Of a DNA stretch of 64,000 nucleotides, positions 1 through 12,072 are shown piece by piece. The stretch's first letter is position 1, and every line of letters starts with the position of its first letter. A program made the translations under genes and the position numbers. Under the pieces are notes generated by a model. It had not been told where the DNA came from. It saw only the letters and a program-made list of their open reading frames with translations, and ran no database searches. The stretch is from Lunularia cruciata. Taxonomy: Eukaryota > Streptophyta > Marchantiopsida > Lunulariales > Lunulariaceae. The stretch covers positions 42,389,034-42,453,033 of the forward strand of contig OX419762.1 of assembly GCA_948567375.1 (NCBI GenBank). The letters are read 5' to 3'.

Positions 1-3000
1 TAACATACTCTATAGATTGGGCTTCACTCAATAACCAAATTGAAGGACTCCAGCTGCATACCAAGTTACCTAAAAGAGTGAACTCTGAAATTATTAGGCT
101 GAAGCCTTATATATAATTTCCTACTTTGCCCCATAGAGACTTAATGAAGAAGAAAAAATTGTGGTAAGCTCTTTTCTCTAACTTAGGATCCTAATCCTAT
201 CTTATCCTAATCTAACCACCTAATTAAGCTTCTTTAAAGTGTCAAGGGAGCTATTAGTTCTTCCCCCAAATTTATTGTTTAAACTATAAATTCCTCCCAA
301 AGTTACCACTCCAAAGTGGTACTTGGCCGAGAAGGTGACACAAACCCCAAAGACATTCTTCTTGGAAACTAATTACAAGGTCAAAATCCTTCTAGCTTAC
401 AAGTTAAAAGGAGCTACCTTAACAACAAGGTCATGCACAACACCAAAGTCATCCCTTTGGAAATATTTACAACTGCAAAGGTCTTCCTTTTAGTTAATTT
501 GAATTACATTATGAAGCGGTACCTAACTGGAGTGCTTCCTCAGAAAAATGATGTACAAGATCCAGAGGCATTGCTTCTAAAATTTATAGTCAAGGCCTAA
601 GGTATTTGTTCTTCTCTTGAACTAAGTCTACTAAGGGATTCTCTTCAAGGGGTGGGTCTTTGGTTGAGAGTTCTTGATGTGAACTACTATCTTTGCCACA
701 AAGTATGCAAAACCACTCCTCTATCCAATCCAAGTAGTTGGTAATGCACATTAGATAAGTTTTGTAGACTCCATTGAACTTCCTGTTGGAGTGCTTCTTT
801 AAGCAAACTGCTAACTAGTCCATATACTCTTCCTCATTGGTCTTCCCCTCCAACCGTTGAGCTTGCAACTTCAACTCACATATCTTGGTCTTCATGGCCT
901 CAAACTCTGGCTCCTCCTTTCAACATTGCTATGGACTGGTTGTGCAACTCCTCTCAGTGCTAGATTGTCTTTCTCTTCTCTCCCTTTGAGTACTGGTTTA
1001 GGATGCACACCTCCTTCTTGACTTTTTCCATCGATAGGGAGAGATCTAACTCTTGATCAACCTTCTTGTTCTTGAGTTCCTCCTCCATCTGCTCTAACTT
1101 CAGGATGACTTCCATGCAATATTTGGACATCTATAGATCAAGAGCTACTATCCTTACCTTAACATTCTCCACTTTGGAGCAAATGATAACTACGTCATCC
1201 CTCGCTCAAAGTTGGTCTTCATACTTCAAACCCTAAAATTCTTCTCCATTTTGAGTTTCCCTAGTTCTAATTGTACTTGTCTTACTTCTCACTCCTGCTC
1301 CTATTGGTTTGTAGCAAAGGAGGAATTCCTTCTATGCTCTTTGTGAAGTTCTTGAGTAAGTTAGTTCACCTTCTTCACTTCCATTTTGTATAGGTTGTGG
1401 ATCTCCATAAGTTCTTCCTTGACCTTTGCTTTGGTGGCCTTCTTTGTGTACAACTCCTTGTGCATCTGTCTGATCAATGTTGTGGACTTGATTGTCTTGG
1501 TCATTCCTCCTTGTATTAAGGAAGAAGGAGCTTCATTAGTTTTAATTTTGACCCAACCAAGTGGATAACAAAGTGCACTCCATCTCCTTGGTGCACACCA
1601 AAATTAAGAATTTGATACAACACTCCAATCCTCCAACCCCTACGGTTTGAAATAGAAGAGGGTATTCGGCTTTGGGTCAGTCAAGAACTTTGATTTTTAT
1701 GGGTGTTTTAGTGGGTTCTTTGTCTTTGAGCTTGATTTCCACCCAAACTTGTTCTCTATTGTATTTTGGTGAAGTGGGTTGGGGTTTTGGGCTATCAGAT
1801 GCTCTAAGGTGATGAAAGGTTTCCCCTTCTTTTGTTGGGCAATGCACTTGTTATTTGCTGGACTCCAGGTTTAGGACCAATTGCACATCTTGACGTATAT
1901 CTCGTCCTTCTTCTAAATTTTCTCTCAACCCTTGGAGTGTGAACTATCCCTGCCATTCTTCCTCCTCTTCATCATCATCTTCTTCTTGTTTTATCGTGCT
2001 TCTTCATCCAAAGTGACCTTGATTACTTGAGCTGTTGTTAGTGCTTTCTTGGTGAAAAAAGCGCTCTCTTCTTCTTGGTCTTTGATGTAAAACAATCCTC
2101 CTCCTCCACAAGCAAAAACCTCCCTATCTGCAAAAATTCTACATTTGCTTCTCAATACTTCTTGATAATTGTTCTTGCTTTAATCTAAGCACTGAAGTAC
2201 ACATTTGGCTAAAAGCAGCACAAGAAGCACTTCCTTTCTTCCTTCATTAAGAATTTTAGGCCCATATAGAAATGTATTGTGAATGGTGTTAGATAAGTTG
2301 TTCCTTTGCCTTCTTCAAATGTCTGGTGTAGGATCTTTGCTTGTATGTAAAGCATGTTTGCCTAGTCCACTAGTTCCTCTTTGTACATGTAGTGGAAGAG
2401 GACCGCTTGGCTATTTTTAAGGTAGGCTGCCTATTTGTGATTGAAAAACTTTGTAATAGCATCCACAATCACTCTTCAGGTCGGACCCTTGTAACTTCCT
2501 ATTCTCCAACTATTATTCTTATTCCTTCTCTCTGCAAGGTAGCATTGATGTCTATGGTTAGGTACTTGTAAGCATAATTTGTGTCAATTGTCATGGCTAG
2601 AGCTGCACTTGCCAGGTGATGTCCTCAAGTTCTCTTTGGTCCAATTACAGGATTTTCTCTTAAACTCCCTACAATTCTCTCCTTCTTGCCTTTCATATTG
2701 TGTATCAAACCAAAGTCACTCAGCTCCCAATTCCAGAGCAAGAAACTGAAATGTTTGCTTATGATTACCTCACTTCTATAGTACATGGCCCGCTTATTGA
2801 CAACAGGATTTCTAACATTGGCATTGGGAGCCTTTCTCATGTGCTTTTGGACAAATACCATCTTGACTATGGGAGGAAGTCTAAGAAATTAAGGTGATTG
2901 CAAATAAGCTAACACTATGAATTTCTGCTAAGGTTGGAAGGCTTGGGAAAATTCTGCTCAAGCTTTGAAGCTAGTGGTGAATTGCAATCTGAAAAAGTCA

Positions 3001-3148
3001 AAATAAACATTGCACATTGAGTTTTATAAACCAAGTCCTTAGACAATCTTCAATCATTTAGGGGTGGTAAGTGGTTGAATAGTCTTGGTCATGCACTTTT
3101 AGTGAGGCTCTTCGTGCACATGCAAATTATCTTCCTAAACTATTTCTA
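1..3148. repeat. Segmental duplication, unit A (left part)
   Basis: This stretch is a direct paralogue of 35,932-38,790. The two can be aligned by eye almost throughout, from the shared CACTCAATAACCAAA stretch near position 27 to the shared CCTAAACTAT near 3,137. Unit A keeps about 265 bp (roughly 205-470) that unit B lacks. Just past 3,148 unit B has about 1.66 kb that unit A lacks. Unit A probably continues left of the window, because its first base already lies inside the homologous block. Confidence 0.8.
500..2861 (-). pseudogene. Decayed coiled-coil protein of unknown family, copy A
   Basis: I do not recognise this family. On the minus strand, long patches read as a hydrophilic, Lys/Glu-rich, probably coiled-coil protein: near 1,390-1,510 (a clean run containing RQMHKELYTKKATKAK), near 1,020-1,110 (EELKNKKVDQELDLS) and near 840-910 (KICELKLQAQRLEGK). 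An N-terminal patch lies at 2,861-2,625 (GKKERIVGSLREN). Stops and frame changes separate the patches. The same patches recur in the same order in unit B (36,130-39,079) with mostly conservative differences, which argues for a former gene or a transposon-borne ORF rather than chance. It could be part of an unclassified mobile element. Confidence 0.4.
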
Positions 3149-3149
3149 G

Positions 3150-4130
3150 GGGCAGGGGCATAATGGCATTTACATGCCTATGCAAACAATGAGATCTCCC
3201 TCTATGCTATGTTAGACCAATCTCTACCCATGTACAATGCAGAAAAGGTTATGTGGGATGTTGATGGTGTGAGATATAAGGATGTGCTTAGAACCTACAT
3301 GGAGAAGAATGAACTTGTGAGGGTGATGCGGCAGAAGGAGTGGGAGGAAGCTTTGAATGATCTTGTATGGGGAGGTAGATGGTAGTGCATAAGGAGTCTG
3401 AGAAAGGTCCAAGGTGGAAGGAAGGAGTGGAGTGTCCATGACATGAGGATGAGGGATAGAGGGACAAGTGGTGGGACATCCTACATAGGGGTGTCCTCCC
3501 AATAGGGCACTCCATTGTTATAGGAGAAGAACATGACTTGGGGATTGGAGGGAATTCATCTAGATAAACCACAAAAATTATGGATATATGTTGAAAAAGA
3601 CAATATAAGGTCTACCCTCTACTCTCAAATATTAGGTGTGGGGTGCCAGATGAGGAGTGTCACCAAAGATTATCCCTCCATGGCCCCGTGCTAATGAAAA
3701 AAATGGAAACATCAGAAAATAATCCGTTCAAAGTGTACACCTCTCAAAGAGTACACAGAAAAGGCCATGACAAGAAAGTGAGACATAATAGAGAAATGTT
3801 ATGTAAGACAACACAAAAGAGAAAAACAAGAAAATGACAAAAGACAAAGAAACAAAAGCAAACAAGAGAGGTGATGAGTGTGTAGCTGCAATCTTTGGAG
3901 ATAGTCCGGCCCCTCCATTGTCCAATCCATAGGTAAAATTGACTGCCTATCCATACTAGTAGTGCTTTCCTCCAATTCCCATACATGTGCAGATGGTATC
4001 CAAAATAGTGGGTCCTGGAAGCTGCTCTAGCAAACTCTCTACTCGATGCTATGTCCTTATTTGCATCACCAAGGTGGTAGTGTAGCATGTAGAGGTAGTC
4101 ACCCAGATTGGAGGTCTGTGTGACCTCCAA
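3150..4130 (-). mobile_element. LINE-like remnant, truncated (unit A)
   Basis: The unit A counterpart of 40,470-40,757 joined to 50,483-51,150. It carries only the flank of the LINE-like sequence whose RT motif survives in unit B at about 40,300. Minus-strand frames are open in patches but have no diagnostic motif here, so the assignment rests wholly on homology to unit B. At 3,438-3,452 it preserves the uninterrupted target site (CCATGACATGAGG) into which element M1 inserted in unit B. Confidence 0.3.
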
Positions 4131-6003
4131 TCTGGTATATATATCCTAGGGTAGCTAAACCCTAGGGCCTGTTGTTAAACCCTAAATGTGCCTTAAGTGT
4201 CTAGATTATGCACTTGAAACCCGCCTTCAACCTCTAACCCCTAATTTAGCCCGAAACTAATTTAGCCCGGAAGGTGCTAAAGTTCACTTAATTTTTACTC
4301 ACTCAATCCCACATGCAGATATGCATCCTTAATCCCGCCAGCTAGATCCTTACATGCTTACTCCTTAATCCCGCACGGATGCTAGTATTTCTCTCGAGCA
4401 GGCAGCTGTGGCGTTCCAATGTCATGACCCAAACCATGGTTCACGGCGCTACCTTTCGATCCGACCAGTTACTTCCATCCTCTTGGGGTTTAGTCCCATT
4501 TTACCCGTTTATTTTTTCCTTGTACGGCTTGATGGGAGTCTTTTCATCCTTCTTGGTTTCACACGCGCTTGCGTTTTGCTTGTTATTTCCATCAAATACC
4601 CTTTTGTCCATTAATGTCGATGATCCTTCACTAAATGTAAACCACGATAGTGCTCAGGCTCTCGGTTATGCTTCGCGCGTGTGTGGCTCTCCGACCCAAG
4701 AATTAAAAAGACCTTGTGTGAGCATCTTCGAGCTCCTTCGCTGCAGTTGCCCCAACAGTAATGGAGAATAGTCTAATCCAAACTAGCCTAATTAAACTAA
4801 TCTGTTCTTGTCTGAAACGAAGACTGCTCCCGTTGATCAATTTCTATTACATGCGTTGATAAAAAGCCACTCCTCCGAATTGAAATCTCGTGCTTCTCAC
4901 TCACGAGCGCCGTGCTTGAGATAAATTCAACTCCTGCGAATTGATTTCTCTTGCGTCCCTACTACTTGGCTCCGGTTTGGGCAAGTGTTGTATGTATCTT
5001 GGCCCTTGGGATAAAAGAAGTGAACCTTTTTTGTATAGTATAGGAGTCTACCCTACTGCGAAGTCAATTTTGGTTTACCATGGTAGCTCACAATTCATTC
5101 GTAGATTACGTCAAATCTTGTAATGAGATAATTTAGTCCAGGTGAACTAAGAGGAAGCTTGAAACACCTCAGACACTTATCTTTCAATTACACTCATTTC
5201 AGTGACAGTCAGATTTGACTGGCTAATAACAAGATAACTACGACTGATTGGGAAATGAGTGGAAAGTTATACTCACATAGTTTTCGAATATCTTTCACAC
5301 AAAACGTGAGCGAAGGATTAGCTGTAAACCAAATTGAATCATGAGTGATGGGTTAAAATTCATTACAGTCTTATTTTGCCAATCCTGTGAGCGAAAAGAC
5401 TTGGCAATACGATATTATAGGAGGGCTTCTGTTCGCATATTATTGCTCGCATATTATCTTTTATGCGTGACTGAGGATTCTGCCTACATAAACAGTAAAG
5501 TCAAAAGGCATTATTACTGTGTTCACTTTTCATTGCCTTTCAGAAGATCTCCACCTCAAGCGAAAAGGGCGACCGCGTAGGATAACAAGAAAGATGGAAA
5601 GACCCCTATCGAGCCCTTACAAAGCATAAAACACGAGAGTTAAAATGGGGCTAAGCATCAATAAAATCGGGAGAGGAAAATTATATACTAGAGGATCTAA
5701 GATGTATGAGCTATATTAAACATATCTAAACTATGCAAATCGTATGGTACACATCGTACAGTATATGAGAAATCAATCCCAGAACATCTAGGATATTTGA
5801 GTTAGACAAAACATATCTAAACCATGCGATTGGGAATTATGGGATATGGGAATACACGATTCGCTCGCCCAGATATTAGGACTCTGGACTGAAGGCAGGT
5901 ATAGCTGTCCCAGGAGAGGAAGATAAGCGTGAACAAAAGGCATCGAGGTCGAACTCACTTACACAGTCAGGTTTCTGAGTCAGTGGAAGTTTTGGGGTCG
6001 AAG
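4131..6003. other. Duplicated 5' flank of P450-1, no supported gene
   Basis: No gene is seen. The stretch matches 51,150-52,795 in unit B nearly base for base over long runs and leads into P450 exon 1 in both. Unit A alone has about 210 bp at 5,657-5,868, with an internal repeat of the motif ACATATCTAAAC. Two AAACCCTA motifs near 4,154 and 4,175 resemble telo-boxes. A 130-codon open frame at 4,379-4,771 has no recognisable domain and its relative at 51,518 differs in frame structure, so I do not call it. Confidence 0.6.
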
Positions 6004-7676
6004 AGGGAGCTCCCTTCTCTGGATTTGCTGGTGAACGGTGTCGTGACAATTGCAAGAGTGGCACTTTCTTTGGCTTAGGCGATGTTAATCGTCTTGCTCG
6101 TCAAGAAGTTTGTGTTAAAGAGTGGGTACAACTATCCACCTGGACCTGTTGGATGGCCTGCACTTGGGAATCTCCTTTTGCTGGCTGGCAAACGGTCTCA
6201 CCAGACTCAACACGATCTCGCCCAGGTCCACGGACAGATTTTCTCTCTGAAATTGGGTTCCATTCCAGTCGTCATTATAAGTTCCGCTGATATGGCGAAA
6301 GAGATCGTCAAGACCCAAGATGCAGTGTTTGCATCTCGGGTTAGCCCGTTGGTTTTAGCCGAACTTTTTCTCTATAACAATGATGTCGTTCTGGGACCAG
6401 TAACTCATCACTGGCGTTTATTGAGAAAGATCCGCTCCTCAGAGTTCTCGGGAGCCAAGCGCGTTGCACAATCCAAGGTAAATTTACCTATCTCTTGACT
6501 TGCGTGTGGCCACACCGGATAGGACTTCGAATTGGATTCCTCATGCTATTATCGAAAGAGATACCATCTTAAGTCATGGCAGCTGGATAACTTCAGAATC
6601 TGCACCGTGTTGTTTCTTCTCTTATGATGATTCTGGCTTCCTCAAATGAAGCCTTGCAATCCGAGCACAATAGACGTTTTTAAATTCAAAGTTTTCTTGA
6701 AGGAACATTTAGACTGAATGGTTCGGGCTCTAGTCTGTAGGCATATAATGACATTCGCCTGCATAAGGATTTTCATTAGGAGTTTCATGATGTGAAATAT
6801 TATTCCAGTGTGGTCACTGCCAGATAATGCATGTGGGGTCTATATTTTGCGATGAATCTGTAGCTGCGAGTGCATCGTATGGATGGTGGGTACTCTCCTG
6901 TGGAATCATGCCAGTAGCCTACCCTGTACTGATCTGAATAGACATGATATGACATTTTTAATCTGCGATTAACATTCAGGAGACTAGTCATTTTCAAGAG
7001 GCCCAATTCCGGCCTACATTTATTTGATGGTTCAGACCGTCTTCTACTATCTCATAAGTAATTAACTTTGAAATGACAGCTAGAGACTGTATTAGATACA
7101 AGTTGGTCGGTCCATCCATATGCCCTTGCCATGCACGATTAATCGGGAGTAGTTCTGCAGAGGTAACAGGGTGGCCACGGATCACACGCTACGGAAGGAT
7201 ACTAATTTGGGGCATGCTCATGAAATCCAGTGACACAAGTTTTATTGTGTCTGATCTGCTTTTGTGTACTACACAGTCATTATTTCTCTTCGAATTGTAT
7301 TCAAGATCTGTAACCACTGACGGATCCGCTCCAGCTAACGACTAGCATGTAGTCTGAATAAGTCTGAACTATCGAATAAACCCTCACAACTGTTCAACTT
7401 CGGGGATTGGGTTCACAGGTTTAAGGCAATGCTATCCTGTAGGTTGTTTCCAGAACATAAGCACTGATCGCATATTCACCTCGATATTCCAGGTCATAAG
7501 GAGAGAAGAGACGATGAGAGATATAAACGGCCTGCTGGGAAGGTCTCAGGGTGAGAAATTTGAAGATGTGTATTTGGCTCTGAGTGCGGTGAACTTTTAC
7601 CACACTCGCCGACTCCTATTTGGACCGGGTTATTACGAAGGCTATTTGTTCACTGAGACCTTCCGGTGTAATTAGG
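6004..7676 (+). pseudogene. Cytochrome P450 pseudogene 1 (CYP71 clan), 3'-truncated
   Basis: Exon 1 (6,004-6,477, 158 codons) gives the membrane anchor region, the proline-rich hinge (YNYPPGPVGWPALGNLL) and the conserved early P450 fold up to the helix C Trp-Arg region (HHWRLLRK). It ends at a normal AAG/GTAAAT donor. The intron runs to 7,492 (CCAG acceptor). Exon 2 starts at 7,493 (VIRREETMR) but stops matching other copies near 7,676. Breaks: the start codon reads AGG where P450-2 and P450-3 have ATG, and codon 25 is TAG (6,076-6,078). The rest of exon 2 and all of exon 3, including the heme-binding Cys, are missing. The same TAG is in P450-3, so it predates the segmental duplication. Plant CYP71-clan enzymes are ER-bound monooxygenases; the substrate cannot be told. 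Confidence 0.85.
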
Positions 7677-8039
7677 AAATTTCCATTCTTTGTAGCGATT
7701 GGATCTGATCACGGCTAGATAGTAAATGTATAAAAGACTTAAGCTTGATGATAAGTCCGTTCAATGCATCTTTCTTTTGCACTTTTACAAAGTTCATATC
7801 ATCAAGATTCTTGAAAATAAAATAAAATTTTTTTTTATTAATTTGCATTAGAATGATAACATGCTTAGTTTAGTTGAGGAGGAATGAAGAATTTTGAAGT
7901 GCGAGCCAATGCTCAAATCAATGAACATGAATTATTCTGCACTCTAGATAAATAATGGTATGCTTAGTTGAGCAGGACGAGATGAAACAATGGAGTGCAG
8001 GGTAGCATTTGTGCGACACACTCTAGTTCGACACGAATG
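7677..8039 (+). other. Spacer between P450 fragments, no gene
   Basis: I see no coding signal. It is AT-rich DNA separating truncated P450-1 from the next exon-2 fragment and has no obvious counterpart beside P450-2. It contains a poly-T run near 7,830. Confidence 0.5.
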
Positions 8040-8414
8040 TACCACTATAGGATAAATAGCTTTGTTTGAACCAGCGGATAAACTCTCACAACCGTTCAAC
8101 TTCAGGAATTCGGTTCACAGAGTTTAAGACACTGCTATCCAGTAGGTTGTTTCCAGAACATAAGCACTGATTGCATATTCACCTCGATATTGCAGGTCAT
8201 AAGGAGAGAAGAGACGATGAGAGCGATAAACGGCCTGCTGGGAAGTCCCAGCAGGCTGTTCCCTAAAGGTCTCAGGGTGAGAAACTGGAAGATACGTATT
8301 TGGCTGTCAGTGCGGTGAACTTTCACCACACTTGCCGACTCCTGTTTGGACCGGGATATTACGAAGGCTCTTCGTTCACTGCATCTGATGCTGAGACCCT
8401 TCCGCTTCTATTTT
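8040..8414 (+). pseudogene. P450 exon-2 fragment with intron end
   Basis: A duplicated piece of the P450 gene: the last ~155 bp of intron 1 with its TGCAG acceptor (8,191-8,195), then the first part of exon 2 (VIRREETMRAINGLL). A ~23-bp insertion after 8,245 creates a perfect hairpin and shifts the frame. Homology to P450-2 ends at about 8,414, within a few codons of where P450-1 also ends, so the two truncated copies probably share a breakpoint. No exon 1 or exon 3 accompanies it. Confidence 0.75.
8233..8256. repeat. Perfect 11-bp inverted repeat, 2-bp loop
   Basis: Arms GCCTGCTGGGA (8,233-8,243) and TCCCAGCAGGC (8,246-8,256) are exact reverse complements. The right arm lies in bases absent from every other P450 copy in the window. 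This looks like a snap-back (template-switch) mutation. Confidence 0.9.
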
Positions 8415-9097
8415 GGCGACGATGACAAGAAGTTGGAAATTAAACAGGACTTCTGCCAGCCGGGTTGGTTCATGGTTCGCAGGCTGTTTGAAAGTGGAGA
8501 TTTGAATATATGCGGCTCATGGGACAAGAGGTATAGAATAGTTCAAGAGCATGCAAATTCATAGCATGCTTTTCACCGTCAAAATGATTTAGACACGAGA
8601 TATAACGGTTGCACTGCTTGAGAGGACAGGACACGATATAAAGGAATCCATTATCGGTCATAAGCATAGGACAACACAGAAATTTGACCGTCAGAAATTT
8701 CAAGTAATCCAATTTTGAAGCAGACTCTTAGCTTTCAGTATTATAGTATGAGTATAGAAGCGATCAAGTTGTCGGTGGGAAGCTTGAAGATTCTCAATTA
8801 CTGTGCAACAGGTCCCTTTTACTCCACCGCCGATGCACGTGTTCATTAGTATATTGGCTTCCCACGTTCATTCGGGAGAGGAATATAAGCGTGAACTAAA
8901 GGCATCGAGGTCGAACTCAGTTACAGGTCCAATTCACTTACACACGTGTGTACATATTACGATTTACGATTGCATGGCTCGGATATCTTAGTGCGATGGG
9001 GCGAACGTTTTTATAGTTGCTATTGGGGCTAGCCTCATTTTACCTGTTTTGTCTCTCCCTTGTACGAATACGGATGGGTCTTCGACGTGAAGGATGG
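8415..9097 (+). other. Inter-P450 spacer with duplicated 5' flank piece
   Basis: No gene is seen. About 8,811-8,880 (CCCTTTTACTCCACC...) matches sequence that directly follows truncated P450-3 at 55,186-55,260. About 8,885-8,935 repeats the exon-1 leader block found again at 9,098. The region therefore looks like 5' flank of a P450 copy that was partly duplicated. Confidence 0.5.
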
Positions 9098-9185
9098 GAT
9101 TCTAAGCGTGAACAAAAGGCATCGAGGTCGAACTCACTCTCTCACATTTCAGGTTTCTGAGTCAGTGGAAGTTTCGTGGTCGAAG
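9098..9185 (+). promoter_or_regulatory. Conserved leader block upstream of P450 exon 1
   Basis: A block (AAGCGTGAACAAAAGGCATC followed by GAGGTCGAACTCAC) precedes exon 1 in all three copies (about 5,928-6,003, 9,098-9,185 and 52,720-52,795), with a partial extra copy near 8,885. It runs to the ATG, so it is probably 5' leader plus proximal promoter. No clear TATA box can be assigned. Confidence 0.35.
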
Positions 9186-12072
9186 ATGGAGCTCGCTTCT
9201 TTAGATTTGCTGGAGAGCGGTGTCGTGACAATTGCAAGTGTGGCACTTTCTTTGGCAGTGGCGATGTCCATCGTCTTGCTCGTCCAGAAGCTTGTGTTTC
9301 AGAGTGGATACAACTACCCACCTGGACATGCTGGATGGCCTGGAATTGAGAATCTCCTTTTACTGGCTGGCAAACGGCCTCACCAGGCTCTTCACGATCT
9401 CGTCCAGGTCCACGGTCTCTCTGAAACTGGGTTCCGTTCCAGTCGTTATTGTAAGTTCCGCTGATATGGCGAAAGAGGCCCTCAAGACTCAATATGCAAT
9501 GTTTGCATCTCGGGTTAGCCCGTCGGTTTTAGCCGAACTTCTTTTGTATAAAAATGATCTCATTATGGGACCACTAACTCATCACTGGCGTTTATTGAAA
9601 ACGATCTGCTCCTCAGAGTAATCGGACCCAAGCGCATTGCACAATCCAAGGTAAATTTACCTATCTTGACTTGCGTGTGGCCGCACCGGAATCGGACTTC
9701 GAATTGGATTCCTGATGCTATTGTCGAAAAAGATACCATCTCAAGTCCTGGCACCTGGATAACTTCAGAATGTGCACCGTGTTGTTTCTTCTCTTCTGAT
9801 GATTCTGGTTTGCTCAAATGAATCCTTGCAATCCGAGCACAATTGACGAATTTAAATTCGAGGTCTTCCTGAAGGAACATTAGACTGAATGGCTTCTGGT
9901 TCTCGTCGGTAGCCATATAATGACATTGGCCTGCAGTAGGATTTTCATTAGGAGTCTCATGATATGAAATATTATTCTAGTGTGATCACTGCCAGATATT
10001 CCATGTGGGGTCTATATTGTGCGATGAATCTATAGCTGCGACTGCATCGTATGGATGTGGGTACTCGCCTGTGGGGATCATGACAGTAGCCGACCGTGTA
10101 CTGATCTGAATAGACCGACAGCATTCTCTCGAATATCTGACATTTTTAATCTGCGATTAACATTCAGGAGGCTAGTCTTTTCAAGGGCAAGGGCCCCAAT
10201 TTCGGCCCACATTTATTTGATGGTTCAGACCGTCTTCTATTATCTCATAAGTAATAAACTTTTTGAAATGACAGCTAGAGACTGTATTAGATGCAAGTTG
10301 GTCGGTCCATCCGCATGCCCTTGCCATGGAATATCAATCGGGAGTAGTTCTGCTGAGGTAACAGTGTGGCAGCGGATCACACGCTATGGAAGGATACTTA
10401 TATTGGGGCATGCTCATGAAATCCAGTGATACACGTTTTATTGTGTCTGATCTGCTCCTGTGTACCACACAATCATTATTTCGCTTCGAATTGCATTCAA
10501 GATCTGTAGGAAGGATTCGCTCCAGCTAACGACTAGCATGTAAGTCTGAATAAACAGCGTTGTTTGAACCAGCGAATAAACTCTCACAACTGTTCAACTT
10601 CGGGGATTGGGTTCACAGGTTTAAGGCACTGCTATCCTGTGGGTTGTTTCCAGAACATAAGCACTGATCGCATACTCATCTCGGTACTGCAGGTCATAAG
10701 GAGAGAAGAGACGATGAGAGCGATAAACGGCCTGCTGGGAAGATCTCAGGGTGAGAAACTTGAAGATATGTATTTGGCTGTGAGTGCGGTGAACTTTGAC
10801 CACACTTGCCGACTCCTGTTTGGACCGGGATATTACGAAGGCTCTTCGCTCACTGCATCTGATGCTGAAACCATTCCGCTTCTAGTGAGAGGTGTAGGCA
10901 GCAGGAGGATTAACATACCGGGTGAAATGTTCCCATACTTGAGGTGGTTGGATGTTGGTGGGGCCGAAGCCTATTTGAAAAGCACCCACAAACAGTTTGA
11001 CGACTTCTTACACAGAATTATGGAGAACCACCGCAACCAACGCGCCAAGAATCCTGATGGTGACAATTCAGACTTTTTAAGTGTGTTGTTGTCGATTCAA
11101 GAGAGCAAAGATGAACCTACTATAAATGATGTGGATATCAAAGCCATGCTGCTGGTAAGAATTGAACGTTACATCGCAGTACCTTTATGGAAAACAATGT
11201 CTTCTTACTTTCCCATTCAACAGCCTCATGTTTCATCTGATTGATCTGCAGAGGTTATGTTGCTTTGTGGATTCAAATCCAATTGAATCCATGTTTCTCA
11301 GTCACATGATCTTTCTAGAATACCTAGTATAGCGTCTCTGGCAAGCTGCCGTATAAACCGAATAATTAAAGAGTTTCAACCTTGAAGTGACGTTTGACAG
11401 CTCCTATTTGCTTATATGGCAGGATATGCTTATCGGTGGGATTGAGTCAATTGTGAGCACTGTGCTGTTTGCTCTTGCCGAGACGATAAAGAATCCAGAT
11501 ATCATGCAGAAGCTTGTCTCCGAATTGGATGCTGTTGTTGGTAAGCAAAGACTATTGGATGAATCGGATATTCCTGACCTCAAGTACCTGAGGGCATTAG
11601 TCAATGAAAACTTCCGTTACCATCCCGCAGCGCCGCTGCTGGTACCTCACGTACCACCAAGGATGCAAAAGTTGCTGGATATGACATCCCAAAAAGCCCT
11701 CAGGTGTTTGTAAATATACACTCAATCCAACGGAATCCAGCGCTATACGAAGATCCATTGCGTTTTGATCCAAGCAGGTCTCTGGAATCCCCTGTAGACA
11801 CTAAAGGCCAAGACTTCGGACTCTTGCCCTTTGGATCAGGTAGAAGAATGTGCGTAGGCATGAACATTGGCAAGCAGATGGTAAAGTATACTCTAGTGCA
11901 GTTTGTCCACTCTCTTGAGTTCCATCTTCCCCCGGTGATGAAACCAGAATATGTAGACGTCACTGAGAAATTTGGGCGGACAAGTTCCTTGGATACCCCG
12001 CTTCGACTTGCTCTCACTCATCGATTGCCTAAAGAACTCTATAACATCAAGTTGCTGCACCAACGTCCCTAA
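9186..12072 (+). pseudogene. Cytochrome P450 pseudogene 2 (CYP71 clan), all exons present
   Basis: Three exons: 9,186-9,650, 10,693-11,154 and 11,423-12,072, with GT-AG introns of about 1,042 and 268 bp. The second intron sits just before the I-helix, the conserved CYP71-clan position. The ATG at 9,186 opens with a hydrophobic anchor (VALSLAVAMSIVLLVQKLV) followed by the YNYPPG hinge. Exon 3 has the ExxR helix (ENFR), an FDPSR motif, and an intact heme loop (FGSGRRMCVG, near 11,831-11,860). The I-helix reads GGIES, with Ser where Thr is usual. Breaks: an 8-bp deletion after VHG in exon 1 (about 9,413), an in-frame TAA plus a 1-bp loss near the end of exon 1 (about 9,618), and a 1-bp loss near 11,653. 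Without these it would encode about 528 residues, normal for the family. It is the least damaged P450 here, but not functional as read. Confidence 0.88.

Noticed and set aside
3224-3572. Two overlapping Pro/His/Ser-rich minus-strand open frames
   Set aside because: Low-complexity translation in two frames at once, without motif. The unit B copy is equally open only by chance, and the sequence is part of the LINE-like remnant.
4150-4185. Telomere-like AAACCCTA motifs (also near 51,175 and 51,200)
   Set aside because: Only isolated units, not tandem arrays. The paralogous copy has the same, so they are ordinary sequence or telo-boxes, not an interstitial telomere.
4379-4771. 130-codon open frame, with a partly similar frame at 51,518-51,844
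   Set aside because: Both lie in duplicated P450 5' flank. They share sequence because the DNA is duplicated, their frames end differently, and no domain, signal or codon pattern supports a protein.
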